A stretch of 64,000 nt of DNA. Origin: Luteimonas saliphila. Lineage in GTDB: Bacteria; Pseudomonadota; Gammaproteobacteria; Xanthomonadales; Xanthomonadaceae. The DNA is taken from assembly GCF_016774335.1 (NCBI RefSeq), contig NZ_JAETWA010000042.1:75121-139120 (forward strand), given 5' to 3'. Of this stretch, positions 27,675 through 38,570 are shown piece by piece; the stretch's first letter is position 1, and every line of letters starts with the position of its first letter. Made by a program: the position numbers and the translations under genes. The notes below the pieces were generated by a model. The model worked only from the letters and a program-made list of their open reading frames with translations, did no database searches and had not been told where the DNA came from.

Positions 27675-28106
27675 ATGAAAATCACCCCTGCCGACGCCCA
27701 GCTCCTGTCCGCCCTGCGCGAGAACGCGCGCGCGTCGATCGCCGAGATCGCTCGCCGGCTCGGGTTGTCGCGGACCACGGTACAGAGCCGGATCGAACGG
27801 CTCGAGCGCGAGGACGTGATCCGCGGCTACACCGTGCGCGTCAACGAGGAGGTCGAGCGCGGCCACATCCGCGCCCACATCCTGATCACCGTGCTGCCCA
27901 AGCAGATGCCCGCGGTGGTACAGGCGCTGCGCGGCATGCCCGAGGTGCGCAGCCTGCATTCGGTCAGCGGCGCGCACGACCTGGTGGCGATGGGCGTGGT
28001 GCCGGCGGTCGCCGACATGGACGATCTGACCGACCGGATCGGCGCGATCGAAGGGGTGGAGCGGACCACGTCCGCGGTCATCCTGTCGACCAAGTTCGAG
28101 CGCTAG
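27675..28106 (+). CDS. Lrp/AsnC-family transcriptional regulator
   Basis: 143 residues. Residues 1-60 form the AsnC-type winged helix-turn-helix ([38 protein letters not shown]); residues 65-140 form the ligand-binding RAM domain ([38 protein letters not shown]). It is divergent from the class III aminotransferase gene with a 186-base control region between, the usual arrangement for a local amino-acid-responsive regulator of its neighbour. Confidence 0.9.
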   Translation: MKITPADAQLLSALRENARASIAEIARRLGLSRTTVQSRIERLEREDVIRGYTVRVNEEVERGHIRAHILITVLPKQMPAVVQALRGMPEVRSLHSVSGAHDLVAMGVVPAVADMDDLTDRIGAIEGVERTTSAVILSTKFER

Positions 28107-28116
28107 GGCGGGTTCC

Positions 28117-28202
28117 GGCCCGCCATTACGAGGGCTCGGCCTGTCACAAGGCCATGGGAACCGAGCCCGATGGCGGGCGGGCCCGCCATCACGAAGTCCC
28201 GG
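28117..28202. repeat. Imperfect direct repeat and hairpins between lrp and queA
   Basis: A 23-base word starting GGCCCGCCAT occurs at 28117-28139 and 28180-28202 with four differences. Hairpins are possible: GGGCTCGG (28132-28139) with CCGAGCCC (28161-28168), and GATGGCGGGC (28169-28178) with GCCCGCCATC (28181-28190). This probably ends the lrp transcript. Confidence 0.5.
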
Positions 28203-28264
28203 CCCCAGCGCATCGCGATCGGGACCAGGGCGATGGTGGCGCGGGGCCACCCTACAATCCGGCG

Positions 28265-29293
28265 ATGAAGAAATCGGATTTCCACTACCACCTGCCGCCC
28301 GAACTGATCGCGCAGGCGCCACTGCCGGAGCGTTCTGCCAGCCGGATGCTCGTGGTGCCGCCCGGCGACGCGCCCCTGGTCGATGCCCAGGTGCGCGAGC
28401 TCGGCGACTGGCTGCACCCCGGCGACCTGCTGGTGTTCAACGACACCCGGGTGATCCCGGCGCGGCTGTTCGGGCAGAAGGACACCGGCGGCCGGGTCGA
28501 GATCCTGATCGAGCGCCTGTTGCCGGGCAACGAGGCGCGTGCCCAGGTCGGCGCCAGCAAGCCACCGAAGCCGGGTGGTCGCATCGCGCTCGATGCCGGT
28601 GGCGAGGCGCAGGTGCTGGGCCGCGACGGCGAGTTCTACCACCTGCGCTTCCAGGTCGACGGCGCGCTGGAGTCCTGGCTGCTCGAGGCCGGCCGCCTGC
28701 CGCTGCCGCCCTACATCCGCCGCGAGCCCGGGCGCGACGATGCCGAGCGCTACCAGACCGTGTTCGCGCGCGAGATCGGCGCGGTCGCGGCGCCGACCGC
28801 GGGGCTGCATTTCGACGACGCGCTGCTCGCGACACTGCGTGGACGCGGGGTCGCGTTCGGGCACGTCACCCTGCACGTGGGCGCCGGTACCTTCCAGCCG
28901 GTGCGCGAGGACGACCTGCATGCCCACCGCATGCACAGCGAGTGGCTCAACGTCGGTGCCGGACTGGTCGCCCAGGTCCGGCGCACGCGCGAGGCCGGGG
29001 GCCGCGTGGTCGCGGTGGGCACCACCGTTGTGCGCGCGCTCGAGAGTGCGATGCGGGACGGCGAATTGCATCCGTTCGCCGGCGAAACCCGGATCTTCAT
29101 CTTCCCCGGCTACCGCATCCGCAGCGTCGATGCGCTGCTGACCAATTTCCACCTGCCCGAATCGACCCTGCTGATGCTGGTGTCCGCCTTCGCCGGCCGC
29201 GCGCGGATCCTGGCCGCCTACGCCCACGCGGTGCGCGAGCGCTACCGGTTCTTCTCCTATGGCGACGCGATGCTGCTGTTCCCGCAGCCATGA
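28265..29293 (+). CDS. queA: S-adenosylmethionine:tRNA ribosyltransferase-isomerase
   Basis: 342 residues, full length. It transfers and isomerises the ribosyl part of SAM onto preQ1-modified tRNA, making epoxyqueuosine at the wobble position. Family motifs are clear: [83 protein letters not shown] and [19 protein letters not shown]. The partner enzyme gene tgt follows 4.6 kb downstream on the same strand, with an iron transporter operon between. Confidence 0.97.
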   Translation: MKKSDFHYHLPPELIAQAPLPERSASRMLVVPPGDAPLVDAQVRELGDWLHPGDLLVFNDTRVIPARLFGQKDTGGRVEILIERLLPGNEARAQVGASKPPKPGGRIALDAGGEAQVLGRDGEFYHLRFQVDGALESWLLEAGRLPLPPYIRREPGRDDAERYQTVFAREIGAVAAPTAGLHFDDALLATLRGRGVAFGHVTLHVGAGTFQPVREDDLHAHRMHSEWLNVGAGLVAQVRRTREAGGRVVAVGTTVVRALESAMRDGELHPFAGETRIFIFPGYRIRSVDALLTNFHLPESTLLMLVSAFAGRARILAAYAHAVRERYRFFSYGDAMLLFPQP

Positions 29294-29303
29294 CCCAACG
29301 AGA

Positions 29304-29404
29304 TGTAGGAGCGCCTTCAGGCGCGATCGCTTTTTGAATCGCTCTTGACGGGTGGCGTTCTGGAAAGCGTCCTGGAAAGCATCGCGCCTGAAGGCGCTCC
29401 TACA
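29304..29404. repeat. REP pair, copy 1
   Basis: Two 24-base arms, TGTAGGAGCGCC...GCGCGAT (29304-29327) and its exact reverse complement (29381-29404), enclose 53 bases. Each arm also contains an inner GCGCC/GGCGC hairpin. The same arms recur at 38571-38666 and 49427-49507. Confidence 0.85.
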
Positions 29405-29448
29405 GCTGCGACTGTGGAAACGCGCGCCCTGGCCGCATCTGGCCAGGT

Positions 29449-29467
29449 GAGTATAATTCTCATTTCC
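29449..29467 (+). promoter_or_regulatory. Fur-box-like site before the iron transporter operon
   Basis: GAGTATAATTCTCATTTCC matches the classical 19-base Fur consensus at 12 of 19 positions. It stands 69 bases before the substrate-binding protein start and contains a TATAAT-type -10 element (29452-29457), so bound Fur would cover the promoter. Iron control is inferred. Confidence 0.55.
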
Positions 29468-29536
29468 GCTCCAGCCGCCGTGGTTTCTGGCAACGCCCGA
29501 GCCGGCTACCCCCGACTGACACAGGAGTCTTTCTTG

Positions 29537-30637
29537 ATGCGACCCTTCGCCCGAGCCGCCCGCCTGTCGCGGACGAGCCTGCCTGCTTCGCTGCTGTTGT
29601 CCGGCATCGCGCTGTTGTTCGCCGCCTGCGGCCAGCAGGATCGACAGGCGACCGGCGCCGCTGCGGAGTCCAGCCCCCCCGCTGGCGAGGTCACCCTCTA
29701 CACCACCCGCGAACCGGGCCTGATCCAGCCGCTGCTCGATGCATTCACCGCGCAGACCGGCACCCGGGTCAACACCGTGTTCGTGCGCGACGGCCTGCTC
29801 GAGCGGGTGCGCGCGGAAGGGCAGCGTTCGCCGGCGGACGTGCTGATGACCGTCGATACCGGCAACCTGCTCGACCTGGTCGACGCCGGCCAGACCCGGC
29901 CGGTGGAATCGCAGGTGCTGGCCGACGCCGTTCCCGCGCATCTGCGCGGCGCCGACGGCCAGTGGTTCGCGCTCTCGTTGCGCGACCGCATCCTCTACGC
30001 CGACAAGGACCTCGCGCTCGACGGCTTCACCTACGAGCAACTCGCCGATCCGAAGTGGAAGGGCAAGGTCTGCATCCGTTCGGGGCAGCACCCGTACAAC
30101 ACCAGCCTGATCGCGGCGATGATCGCCCACCACGGCGCCGAGGCCACCGAGACCTGGCTGCGCGGGGTCAAGGCCAACCTGGCGCGCAAGGCCGCCGGCG
30201 GCGACCGCGACGTGGCGCGCGACATCCTCGCCGGCATCTGCGAGATCGGCATCGCCAACGCCTACTACGTCGGCCGCATGAAGAACGAACCCGAGGGCAG
30301 CGAGCAGCGCCAGTGGGGCGATGCGATCCAGGTGGTCCGCCCGACCTTCGCCATCGACGGCGGCGGCACCCACGTCAACATCAGCGGCGCGGCCATGGCG
30401 CTGCATGCGCCCAATAGCGACAACGCGGTGAAGCTGCTGGAGTACCTGGTTTCCGACCAGGCGCAGAGCCTGTACGCGAAGGCGAACTACGAGTACCCGG
30501 TGAAGGCCGGCGTCGAACTCGACCCGGTCGTCGCCAGCTTCGGGCCGATGCAGGTCGACGCGCTGCCGCTGGCGCGGATCGCCGAACACCGCCGCCAGGC
30601 CAGCGAGCTGGTCGACCGGGTCGGGTTCGACAACTGA
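29537..30637 (+). CDS. fbpA: Iron(III) ABC transporter, substrate-binding lipoprotein
   Basis: 366 residues from the ATG at 29537, which follows an AGGAG-like site and opens a lipoprotein leader (LLFAAC near residue 28). The fold is that of FbpA/FutA ferric-binding proteins: VTLYTTREPGLIQPLLDAFTAQTG, ADVLMTVDTGNL, WFALSLRDRILYA, KWKGKVCIRSGQHPYN, CEIGIANAYYVGRM with the tandem tyrosines that hold iron, and VNISGAAM. It receives iron in the periplasm and passes it to the permease and ATPase encoded next. A Fur-box-like site lies upstream. Confidence 0.9.
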   Translation: MRPFARAARLSRTSLPASLLLSGIALLFAACGQQDRQATGAAAESSPPAGEVTLYTTREPGLIQPLLDAFTAQTGTRVNTVFVRDGLLERVRAEGQRSPADVLMTVDTGNLLDLVDAGQTRPVESQVLADAVPAHLRGADGQWFALSLRDRILYADKDLALDGFTYEQLADPKWKGKVCIRSGQHPYNTSLIAAMIAHHGAEATETWLRGVKANLARKAAGGDRDVARDILAGICEIGIANAYYVGRMKNEPEGSEQRQWGDAIQVVRPTFAIDGGGTHVNISGAAMALHAPNSDNAVKLLEYLVSDQAQSLYAKANYEYPVKAGVELDPVVASFGPMQVDALPLARIAEHRRQASELVDRVGFDN

Positions 30638-30643
30638 CAGCGC

Positions 30644-30673
30644 GGGAATGGGGAATCGGGAATCGGGAATCGG
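30644..30673. repeat. Short GGGAATC tandem repeat
   Basis: About four copies of a 7-8 base unit (GGGAATGG then GGGAATC three times) lie just after the binding-protein stop. It resembles the reversed CCCCATT array before tgt. No function is evident. Confidence 0.7.
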
Positions 30674-30751
30674 CGAGGGACAGGACGCCGCGTGCGTGCC
30701 GGTGTCGAACCGGTGCCGGCTGATCGCGATTCCGCTCGGAGCCGCCAGGGG

Positions 30752-32449
30752 ATGACCGCCGCTGCCAGTGCGTTGGCCATGGCTGCCGTGCGTTCGCGCG
30801 CGCGGCCCGATGGCTGGCTGCTCGCCGCGCTGGCGATCGCCGCCATTGCGCTGCTGCCGCTGCTGGCGCTGGCCTGGACCGCCGCCGAGGGCAGCGACGC
30901 CTGGCCGCACATCGTGGCCAACGTGCTGCCGCAGGCGGCACGCAATACGCTGTGGCTGCTGCTGGGCGTGGGCGTGTTGGCCGTGGCGATCGGTACCGGC
31001 GCCGCGTGGCTGGTGACGGCCTACGATTTCCCCGGTCGCGCGGTGATGGCGTGGGCGCTGCTGCTGCCGCTGGCGGTGCCCACCTACATCGTCGCCTACG
31101 CCTACCTCGACCTGCTGCACCCGCTGGGCCCGGTGCAGGGCGCGATCCGTGGCGTGCTCGGATACGAAGGCCCGCGCGAGTTCCGGCTGCCCGACATCCG
31201 CGGCCTGCCCGGTTGCATCGTGCTGCTCGGGCTGGTGCTGTATCCCTACGTCTACATCACCACGCGCGCGATGTTCATGACCCAGGCGGCAGGCCTGCTG
31301 GAAGCCGCGCGTACGCTCGGCGCTGGGCGCGCGGCGCTGCTGTGGCGGGTGGCCCTGCCGCTCGCGCGGCCGGCGATCGCGGTGGGCGCGGCGCTGGCGC
31401 TGCTGGAGACGCTCGGCGACATCGGCGCCTCGGAATTCCTTGGCGTGCAGACGCTCACCGTGTCCGTCTACACCACCTGGGTGACGCGCAGCGACCTGCC
31501 GGGCGCGGCGCAGATCGCGCTGTCGATGCTGGTGGTGGTGATCGCGGTGATCGCACTGGAACGTTTCGGGCGCCGGCGCGCGGGTTATGCCAGCGCGATG
31601 CGCCCGCGGCCGATGCAGCCGCAGCCGCTGCGAGGCGTCGCGGGCTGGGTCGCGCTGGCGCTGGTGGCGTTGCCGGTCGCGCTCGGCTTCGTCGCGCCGG
31701 CCACGCACCTGGCGATCGAGAGCTGGCTGCGCATCGCCGACGGCGCCGGCGTTTCGCCGATGCTGTGGCGCAGTACCTGGAACACCTTGCGGGTCGCGCT
31801 GCTGGCCACGGCCGCAACGCTTGGCGCCGGCCTCGTGCTCGCCTGGGCGCTGCGGCTGGCGCAGGCGCGGCGCCGCACCCGGCTGGCTTCGGCCGCCCTG
31901 CGCGTCGGCGGCCTGGGCTATGCGGTGCCGGGCACGGTGCTGGCGATCGGCCTGCTCGCGCCGCTGGCCTGGTTCGACGACGGTGCCAACGTGCTGATGC
32001 GCGCCGCCGGCCTCGAGCCGCGGATGCTGCTGATGGGCTCGCTCGGCGCGCTGGTGCTGGCGTACGTGCTGCGTTTCCTGGTGATCGCCGCCGGCGGCAT
32101 CGAGGCGGGCTTCTCGCGGATCGCGCCATCGCTGGACCAGGCCGCGCGCGGACTCGGCGCCGCGCCGGGCACGGTGCTCGGACGCGTGCACCTGCCGCTG
32201 CTGCGGCCGGCCATCGCCGCCGCCGCGCTGCTGGTGTTCGTCGACGCGATGAAGGAACTGCCGGCGACGCTGCTGCTGCGCCCGTTGAACTTCGAGACGC
32301 TGGCGACCTGGCTGTACGCCGATGCCGCGCGCGGCGCCTACGAGGAGGGCGCGGTGGCCGCGCTGCTGATCGTGCTGGCCGGCCTGCTGCCGGTGATCCT
32401 GCTGGCGCGCACCGGGTTGGAGTACGGACACGAGGTCGCGCCGGCATGA
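30752..32449 (+). CDS. fbpB: Iron(III) ABC transporter permease
   Basis: 565 residues with about 12 membrane segments, two fused copies of the binding-protein-dependent permease domain as in FbpB/SfuB. Each half carries an EAA-type loop for the ATPase: EAARTLGAGRAALLWRVALPLARPAI in the first and QAARGLGAAPGTVLGRVHLPLLRPAI in the second. The ATG at 30752 (after AGGGG) is chosen; the frame is open a little further upstream but that part is repeat-derived. Its stop overlaps the ATPase start (ATGA). Confidence 0.92.
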   Translation: MTAAASALAMAAVRSRARPDGWLLAALAIAAIALLPLLALAWTAAEGSDAWPHIVANVLPQAARNTLWLLLGVGVLAVAIGTGAAWLVTAYDFPGRAVMAWALLLPLAVPTYIVAYAYLDLLHPLGPVQGAIRGVLGYEGPREFRLPDIRGLPGCIVLLGLVLYPYVYITTRAMFMTQAAGLLEAARTLGAGRAALLWRVALPLARPAIAVGAALALLETLGDIGASEFLGVQTLTVSVYTTWVTRSDLPGAAQIALSMLVVVIAVIALERFGRRRAGYASAMRPRPMQPQPLRGVAGWVALALVALPVALGFVAPATHLAIESWLRIADGAGVSPMLWRSTWNTLRVALLATAATLGAGLVLAWALRLAQARRRTRLASAALRVGGLGYAVPGTVLAIGLLAPLAWFDDGANVLMRAAGLEPRMLLMGSLGALVLAYVLRFLVIAAGGIEAGFSRIAPSLDQAARGLGAAPGTVLGRVHLPLLRPAIAAAALLVFVDAMKELPATLLLRPLNFETLATWLYADAARGAYEEGAVAALLIVLAGLLPVILLARTGLEYGHEVAPA

Positions 32450-33462
32450 GCGAGGCCATGCTCCGGCTAGACGACATCCGCGTGGCCTACCCGGGCCCCG
32501 GTGGCGAGCGCACCGTGGTCGACCACCTGTCGTTGTCGCTGGCCAGGGGCACGATCGGCTGCCTGCTCGGCGCCTCCGGCTGCGGCAAGACCACGGTGCT
32601 GCGCGCGATCGCGGGATTCGAGCCGCTGCGCGCGGGCCGCATCGAGCTCGACGGACATGTCCTGTCGACCACCGCGGCCACGCTGCCGCCGGAGCGGCGC
32701 GGGATCGGCATGATGTTCCAGGACTACGCGCTGTTCCCGCACCTGGACGTCGCCGGCAACGTCGGCTTCGGGCTCGCCGCGCAGCCGCGTAACGTCCGCG
32801 ATGCGCGGATCGCCGAGGTACTGGCGCTGGTCGGTCTGCCCGATCGCGCCGGCGCGTATCCGCACGAGTTGTCCGGTGGCCAGCAGCAGCGCGTGGCGCT
32901 CGCGCGCGCGCTGGCGCCGTCGCCGTCGCTGCTGCTGCTCGACGAGCCGTTCTCCAACCTCGACATCGACACCCGCGAACGCCTCGCCGCCGAGTTGCGC
33001 GCGATCCTCCACCGCACCGGTACCACCGCGCTGCTGGTCACCCACGACCAGGCCGAGGCGTTCGCCATGGCCGATGCGATCGGGGTGATGGACCGCGGCC
33101 GGATCCTGCAGTGGGCCGACGCGCAAACCCTGTACCGGGCACCGGCGGACCGCTTCGTCGCCGGCTTCGTCGGCCGCGGTTGCGTGCTGCCGGCGGCGGC
33201 GCTGGGCCTGCCGGGCGGCGGCGACGTGCTGCTGCGGCCGGACCAACTGGTGCCGGACGACAATGGCGCGCTCCGCGCGGAAGTGCTTGCGACGATATTC
33301 CGTGGTCCGCAGCACGTCCTGCTGCTGCGCCTGCCGGAGGGCGAGGTGGCCGAGGTCGACGTGTCCGGGCACGCGATCCCTGCTCCCGGCACGACGCTCG
33401 CGCTGCGCCTGGCCGATGCGCCGCTGGTGGCGTTCCGGCGGCGGGAGGGGGATGCGTTGTAG
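32446..33462 (+). CDS. fbpC: Iron(III) ABC transporter ATP-binding protein
   Basis: 338 residues. Walker A GASGCGKTT (about 42-50), Q loop MMFQDYALFPHL, signature LSGGQQQRVALARAL, Walker B LLLLDEPFSNLD and the switch histidine in LLVTHDQAEA are all present. The C-terminal 100 residues form a TOBE-like regulatory domain (DVLLRPDQL, FRGPQHVLLLRL). It energises the permease encoded just before; the start overlaps the permease stop by four bases. Confidence 0.93.
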   Translation: MSEAMLRLDDIRVAYPGPGGERTVVDHLSLSLARGTIGCLLGASGCGKTTVLRAIAGFEPLRAGRIELDGHVLSTTAATLPPERRGIGMMFQDYALFPHLDVAGNVGFGLAAQPRNVRDARIAEVLALVGLPDRAGAYPHELSGGQQQRVALARALAPSPSLLLLDEPFSNLDIDTRERLAAELRAILHRTGTTALLVTHDQAEAFAMADAIGVMDRGRILQWADAQTLYRAPADRFVAGFVGRGCVLPAAALGLPGGGDVLLRPDQLVPDDNGALRAEVLATIFRGPQHVLLLRLPEGEVAEVDVSGHAIPAPGTTLALRLADAPLVAFRRREGDAL

Positions 33463-33681
33463 CGTCGGCCATCGGCGGACTCGCCACCAGGGACGTCGCC
33501 TTTCGACCCGCTGCCAGCCGGGCTTCAGGCAATCGGCGAGTCGTGTCGTCTCGGCTACGTCCTCGGCGATTGGAGGCACACGGTCCCAGGTTGCAGCGTC
33601 ATGACCTCCCGGGATACGGCACTCTCAGGGTCACGTCCCCCCGGTGTAGCGTCAGGCGGCGTCATGTCGCGACCAGTGCGA
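33463..33681. other. Gene-free stretch after the iron transporter operon
   Basis: No credible gene or RNA is visible. Together with the repeats that follow it makes a 432-base gap (33463-33894) before tgt. The only structure I see begins with the inverted-repeat element at 33682. Confidence 0.6.
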
Positions 33682-33756
33682 TGTCATCCAGAACGCAGTG
33701 AGGGATCTGGCTCTGCGTCGCCGCAAAGAAGATCCCTCGCTGCGCTCGGGATGACA
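33682..33756. repeat. 75 bp nested inverted-repeat element
   Basis: TGTCATCC (33682-33689) pairs with GGATGACA (33749-33756), and inside it GAGGGATCT (33700-33708) pairs almost fully with AGATCCCTC (33730-33738). Elements ending in TCGGGATGACA are dispersed in many proteobacterial genomes; it looks like a small non-coding repeat or the remnant of a miniature mobile element. Confidence 0.6.
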
Positions 33757-33765
33757 AACCATTAG

Positions 33766-35022
<1,257 letters not shown>

Positions 35023-35023
35023 G

Positions 35024-35043
35024 ACCCGCTCCGGGCGGGTTTT
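35024..35043 (+). terminator. Short hairpin after tgt
   Basis: ACCCGC (35024-35029) and GCGGGT (35035-35040) form a 6 bp stem followed by TTTT. It begins two bases after the tgt stop. A CATAAT -10-like element at 35100-35105 then precedes yajC, so yajC-secDF may have its own promoter. Confidence 0.5.
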
Positions 35044-35139
35044 CCCGCTTCAGAGGCGCCGGGCCCGGCGCCCGACGGCGCCCCGCGCCGGGGCCGTGGC
35101 ATAATTCCCGGCTATTTTCCGCGACATGGAACCGAACCG

Positions 35140-35484
35140 ATGACCCTGCTCGACCTGCTGATCGCCCCGGCCCACGCCCAGGCCGCCGCCGGCGCCGCCC
35201 CCCAGGGCGGTGGACTGAGCTTCCTGATCATGCCGATCGTGCTGATCGCGATCATGTACTTCCTGATGATCCGTCCGCAGATGAAGCGCCAGAAGGAACA
35301 CCGCGGCATGCTCGAGAAGCTCGCGGTCGGCGACGAGGTGATCACCAACGGCGGTATCGCCGGCGTGGTGCGCTCGATGGGCGAGAGCTTCATCACCGTG
35401 GAGATCGCCGACCGCGTCGAGATCCGCGTACAGAAGGGCGCGATCGCCAACGTGCTGCCCAAGGGCACGCTCAAGGCGGCCTGA
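35140..35484 (+). CDS. yajC: Preprotein translocase accessory subunit YajC
   Basis: 114 residues. One membrane segment (about 28-45, FLIMPIVLIAIMYFLMIRPQMKRQKEH) with the YajC signature RPQMKRQKEH, then a small cytoplasmic domain (LAVGDEVITNGGIAGVV). It associates with SecDF at the Sec translocon. The start is overlapped by a five-codon frame (ATG at 35126 to TGA) that ends on its ATG; probably chance. Confidence 0.95.
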   Translation: MTLLDLLIAPAHAQAAAGAAPQGGGLSFLIMPIVLIAIMYFLMIRPQMKRQKEHRGMLEKLAVGDEVITNGGIAGVVRSMGESFITVEIADRVEIRVQKGAIANVLPKGTLKAA

Positions 35485-35627
35485 CCGCGACGGTGGCGCG
35501 ATGCGGCCGGCGTGAGCCGGCCCCGCGACGCCGGGCGACCGCACCGATCCTCCTGTCCCGGTTCCGGGGCGGGCACGGGGGCGAGGCCTGAGGGCCGGTG
35601 CCTCCCCCTTCGCAGACGATACCCGCA

Positions 35628-37514
35628 ATGCTCGACTTTCCCCGCTGGAAATACGCCCTCATCCTGGTCGTGGTGCTGCTCAGCGCGCTGTACGCCGTGC
35701 CGAACCTCTACCAGAAGGATCCCTCGGTGCAGGTGACCAGGAACCGCCCGGCGGCGGTCGTCGACGAGGCGCTGGTCGCGCGGGTGCAGGGCATCCTGGA
35801 GCAAGCCGGCGTCCAGGCGAGATCGGTCGAGCTCGAAGGCGAGCAACTGCTGGTGCGCCTGCCCGACGCTACCACCCAGACCCGTGCTGCCGATGCGCTG
35901 CGGCCTGCGCTGGGTGAGGACTACTCCGCGGCGCTGAACCTGGTGCCGACCACGCCGGCGTGGCTGGAATCGCTCGGCGCCAGGCCGATGTCGCTCGGCC
36001 TCGACCTGCAGGGCGGCGTGCACTTCATGATGCAGGTCGACCAGAAGGCGGCGCTGGAGAAGCGCGTCGATGCCTACGCCGACGCGATCCGCACCGCCCT
36101 GCGCGAGGCGCGGATCGGCTACACCGGCGCCGAACGCCGCCCGGACAACACCGTACAGGTGGTGCTGTCCGATGCCGCCGATGCCACGCGCGCGCGCGGC
36201 GAGATCCTCACCGCCCTGGGCGGCCTGAGCCAGACCGCGGCGCTCGGCACCGGCGCACCGACCCTCGACGTCGAAGGCAACCGCATCACCGTGCGCCTGT
36301 CCGAGTCGGAGATCGCGCGCATCGCCAGCGACGCGATCGAGCAGAACCGCAATGTCATCGCCAACCGCATCAACGCGATCGGCGTGGCCGAGCCGGTGCT
36401 GCAGCGCCAGGGCGAGGACCGCCTGGTCATCCAGTTGCCGGGCCTGCAGGACACCGCCGAGGCCAAGCGCCTGATCGGCGCGACCGCCACGCTCGAGTTC
36501 CGCGCCGTCACCGGCGACGAGCTGCAGGCGGCCGCGGCGCTGGCCGACAACAGCATCCCGGCCGGCTCGCGCATCTACTACGACCAGAACGGCCAGCCGC
36601 TGCTGCTCTCGCGCCGGCTGCTGGTGTCGGGCGACGAACTGGTCAACGCGCAGCCGCAGACCGATCAGCAGACCGGCCTGCCGGCGGTGAGCATCACGCT
36701 CAACGCCGCCGGCGGCAAGCGCATGCTCGACCACACCCTGGAGAACGTCGGCAACCGCCTCGGTATCGTCTACGTCGAGCGGATCCCGACGGTGGCGGTG
36801 GTGAACGGCGAGGAGGTACGCTCGGCGCGTACGGTCGAGCGCGTGATCAGCTCGTCGACGATCCGCGGCGTATTCGGCAAGGACTTCCAGACCACCGGCC
36901 TGAGCCGCGAGGAAGCCGCCTCGCTGGCCAAGCAGCTCAAGGCAGGCGCGCTGGCCGCGCCGATGGATTTCGTCGAGGAGAACGTGATCGGCCCGACGCT
37001 CGGCGCCGAGAACGTGGCGCGCGGCACCCAGGCGGTGATGTACGCGTTCGTGTTCACCCTGCTGTTCTTCGCGATCTACTACCGCATGTTCGGCCTGATC
37101 ACCTGCGTGGCGCTGTTGCTCAACCTGCTGATGGTGGTGGCGGTGATGAGCCTGTTCGGCGCGACCATGACACTTCCGGGTTTCGCCGGCCTGGCGCTGT
37201 CGATCGGCATGTCGGTCGACGCCAACGTGCTGATCAACGAACGCATCCGCGAGGAATTGCGTGCCGGACTGCCACCACGCACCGCGATCGCGACCGGCTA
37301 CGACAAGGCGTCGGGCACGATCTTCGACTCGAACATGACCGCGCTGCTGGCCGGCATCGCGCTGTACGCCTTCGGCACCGGACCGCTGCGCGGCTTCGCG
37401 GTGACGATGGTCATCGGCATCCTCACCTCGGTGTTCACCGCGGTCACCGTGTCGCGCGGCGTCGCCATGCTGATCTACGGCGGCCGCCGCAAACTCAAGT
37501 CGATCGCCATCTGA
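35628..37514 (+). CDS. secD: Protein translocase subunit SecD
   Basis: 628 residues from the ATG at 35628 (MLDFPRWKYALILVV). An N-terminal membrane segment is followed by a large periplasmic region (residues about 30-450) including LGLDLQGGVHFMMQV, the SecD hallmark. Five membrane segments follow, with DFVEENVIGPTLG and the conserved LALSIGMSVDANVLINERIREE. SecDF uses the proton gradient to pull exported proteins through SecYEG, which matters here because so many phosphatases of the window are exported. Confidence 0.97.
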   Translation: MLDFPRWKYALILVVVLLSALYAVPNLYQKDPSVQVTRNRPAAVVDEALVARVQGILEQAGVQARSVELEGEQLLVRLPDATTQTRAADALRPALGEDYSAALNLVPTTPAWLESLGARPMSLGLDLQGGVHFMMQVDQKAALEKRVDAYADAIRTALREARIGYTGAERRPDNTVQVVLSDAADATRARGEILTALGGLSQTAALGTGAPTLDVEGNRITVRLSESEIARIASDAIEQNRNVIANRINAIGVAEPVLQRQGEDRLVIQLPGLQDTAEAKRLIGATATLEFRAVTGDELQAAAALADNSIPAGSRIYYDQNGQPLLLSRRLLVSGDELVNAQPQTDQQTGLPAVSITLNAAGGKRMLDHTLENVGNRLGIVYVERIPTVAVVNGEEVRSARTVERVISSSTIRGVFGKDFQTTGLSREEAASLAKQLKAGALAAPMDFVEENVIGPTLGAENVARGTQAVMYAFVFTLLFFAIYYRMFGLITCVALLLNLLMVVAVMSLFGATMTLPGFAGLALSIGMSVDANVLINERIREELRAGLPPRTAIATGYDKASGTIFDSNMTALLAGIALYAFGTGPLRGFAVTMVIGILTSVFTAVTVSRGVAMLIYGGRRKLKSIAI

Positions 37515-37533
37515 GCGCGCGGAGACCAAGACC

Positions 37534-38499
37534 ATGAAACTGTTCCCGCTGACGCTGATTCCCGCCGATACCCGCATCGACTTCATGCGCTGGCGGTTCG
37601 CCACCATCGCCTTCATGCTGCTGCTGATGGTCGCGTCGGTCGTGCTGGTCGCGACCAAGGGCTTCAACTACGCGCTCGACTTCACCGGCGGTACCTCCGT
37701 GGAACTGGTGTTCGAGCAGCCGGCGGACGTCGACGCGGTACGCGGACGGCTCGAGGCGGCAGGCTATCCCGGCGCCCAGGTCCAGACCATGGGTACCGCC
37801 AGCGACCTGATGATCAGGCTGCAGCCCAAGGATGGCGGCACCGGCGCCGAGGCGATCGACCGCACCGCCGCCGACGTGCTGCGCGCCGCGTCGACCGAGG
37901 GCAACGCCGCCACCATCAAGGGGCGCTCGTACGTCGGTCCGCAGGTCGGCCAGGACCTGGCGCGCAAGGGCGTCTACGCGATCGTGTTCGTGGTGCTGGG
38001 CTTCCTGATCTACATCGCGTTCCGCTTCGAGTGGAAGTTCGCGGTGTCGGCGATCATCACCACCCTGGGCGACGTGCTGATCGTCGCCGGCTGGTTCTCG
38101 CTGGCCGGCCGCGAGTTCGACCTCACCCTGCTCGCCGGCCTGCTGACGGTGATGGGCTTCTCGATCAACGACACCATCGTGGTGTTCGACCGCGTTCGCG
38201 AGAACTTCCGCGGCATGCGCGCCGACCCGCTGGAGGTGCTCAACACCTCGATCAACCAGACCCTGTCGCGCACGATCATCACCTCGGTGGTGGCGTTCCT
38301 GACGGTGCTGGCGCTGTACCTGTACGGCGGCGGCTCGCTGGAGGGCATGTCCGAGGCGATGATGATCGGCATCGCGATCGGCACGGCATCGTCGATCCTG
38401 GTTGCCTGTCCGCTGCTGACGCTGGGCGTGCTGCGCGTGACCAAGCAGGACCTGCTGCCCAAGGCGCGCGACGAGGCGGCGCTGGCGCGGCGGCCGTGA
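37534..38499 (+). CDS. secF: Protein translocase subunit SecF
   Basis: 321 residues. Six membrane segments with the SecF motifs FTGGTSVELVF, VGPQVGQDLARKGVYAI, LLTVMGFSINDTIVVFDRVREN and SINQTLSRTIITS. It starts 19 bases after the secD stop and is followed by a strong terminator. Confidence 0.97.
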   Translation: MKLFPLTLIPADTRIDFMRWRFATIAFMLLLMVASVVLVATKGFNYALDFTGGTSVELVFEQPADVDAVRGRLEAAGYPGAQVQTMGTASDLMIRLQPKDGGTGAEAIDRTAADVLRAASTEGNAATIKGRSYVGPQVGQDLARKGVYAIVFVVLGFLIYIAFRFEWKFAVSAIITTLGDVLIVAGWFSLAGREFDLTLLAGLLTVMGFSINDTIVVFDRVRENFRGMRADPLEVLNTSINQTLSRTIITSVVAFLTVLALYLYGGGSLEGMSEAMMIGIAIGTASSILVACPLLTLGVLRVTKQDLLPKARDEAALARRP

Positions 38500-38531
38500 T
38501 TGGTGGTAATTCGTGATTGGTGATTCGTGAG

Positions 38532-38569
38532 AGCAGGAAGGCCGCGCATTGCGCGGCCTTCCTGCTTTT
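38532..38569 (+). terminator. Rho-independent terminator of yajC-secDF
   Basis: A perfect 16 bp stem: AGCAGGAAGGCCGCGC (38532-38547), a 3-base loop ATT and the complement (38551-38566), followed by TTTT. It lies 33 bases after the secF stop. Confidence 0.92.
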
Positions 38570-38570
38570 C

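Noticed and set aside
29304..29404. Insertion sequence or mobile element remnant
   Set aside because: There is no transposase gene or target duplication; the element matches two other short palindromic pairs and is better called REP.
28103..32431. A 1442-codon open frame on the minus strand
   Set aside because: It lies antisense to queA, fbpA and fbpB, which have clear family motifs; its translation is rich in R, H, Q and G without domain structure. Long antisense frames are expected at this GC content.
35126..35143. Five-codon leader peptide overlapping the yajC start
   Set aside because: No ribosome binding site or regulatory codons; an overlap this short is likely chance.
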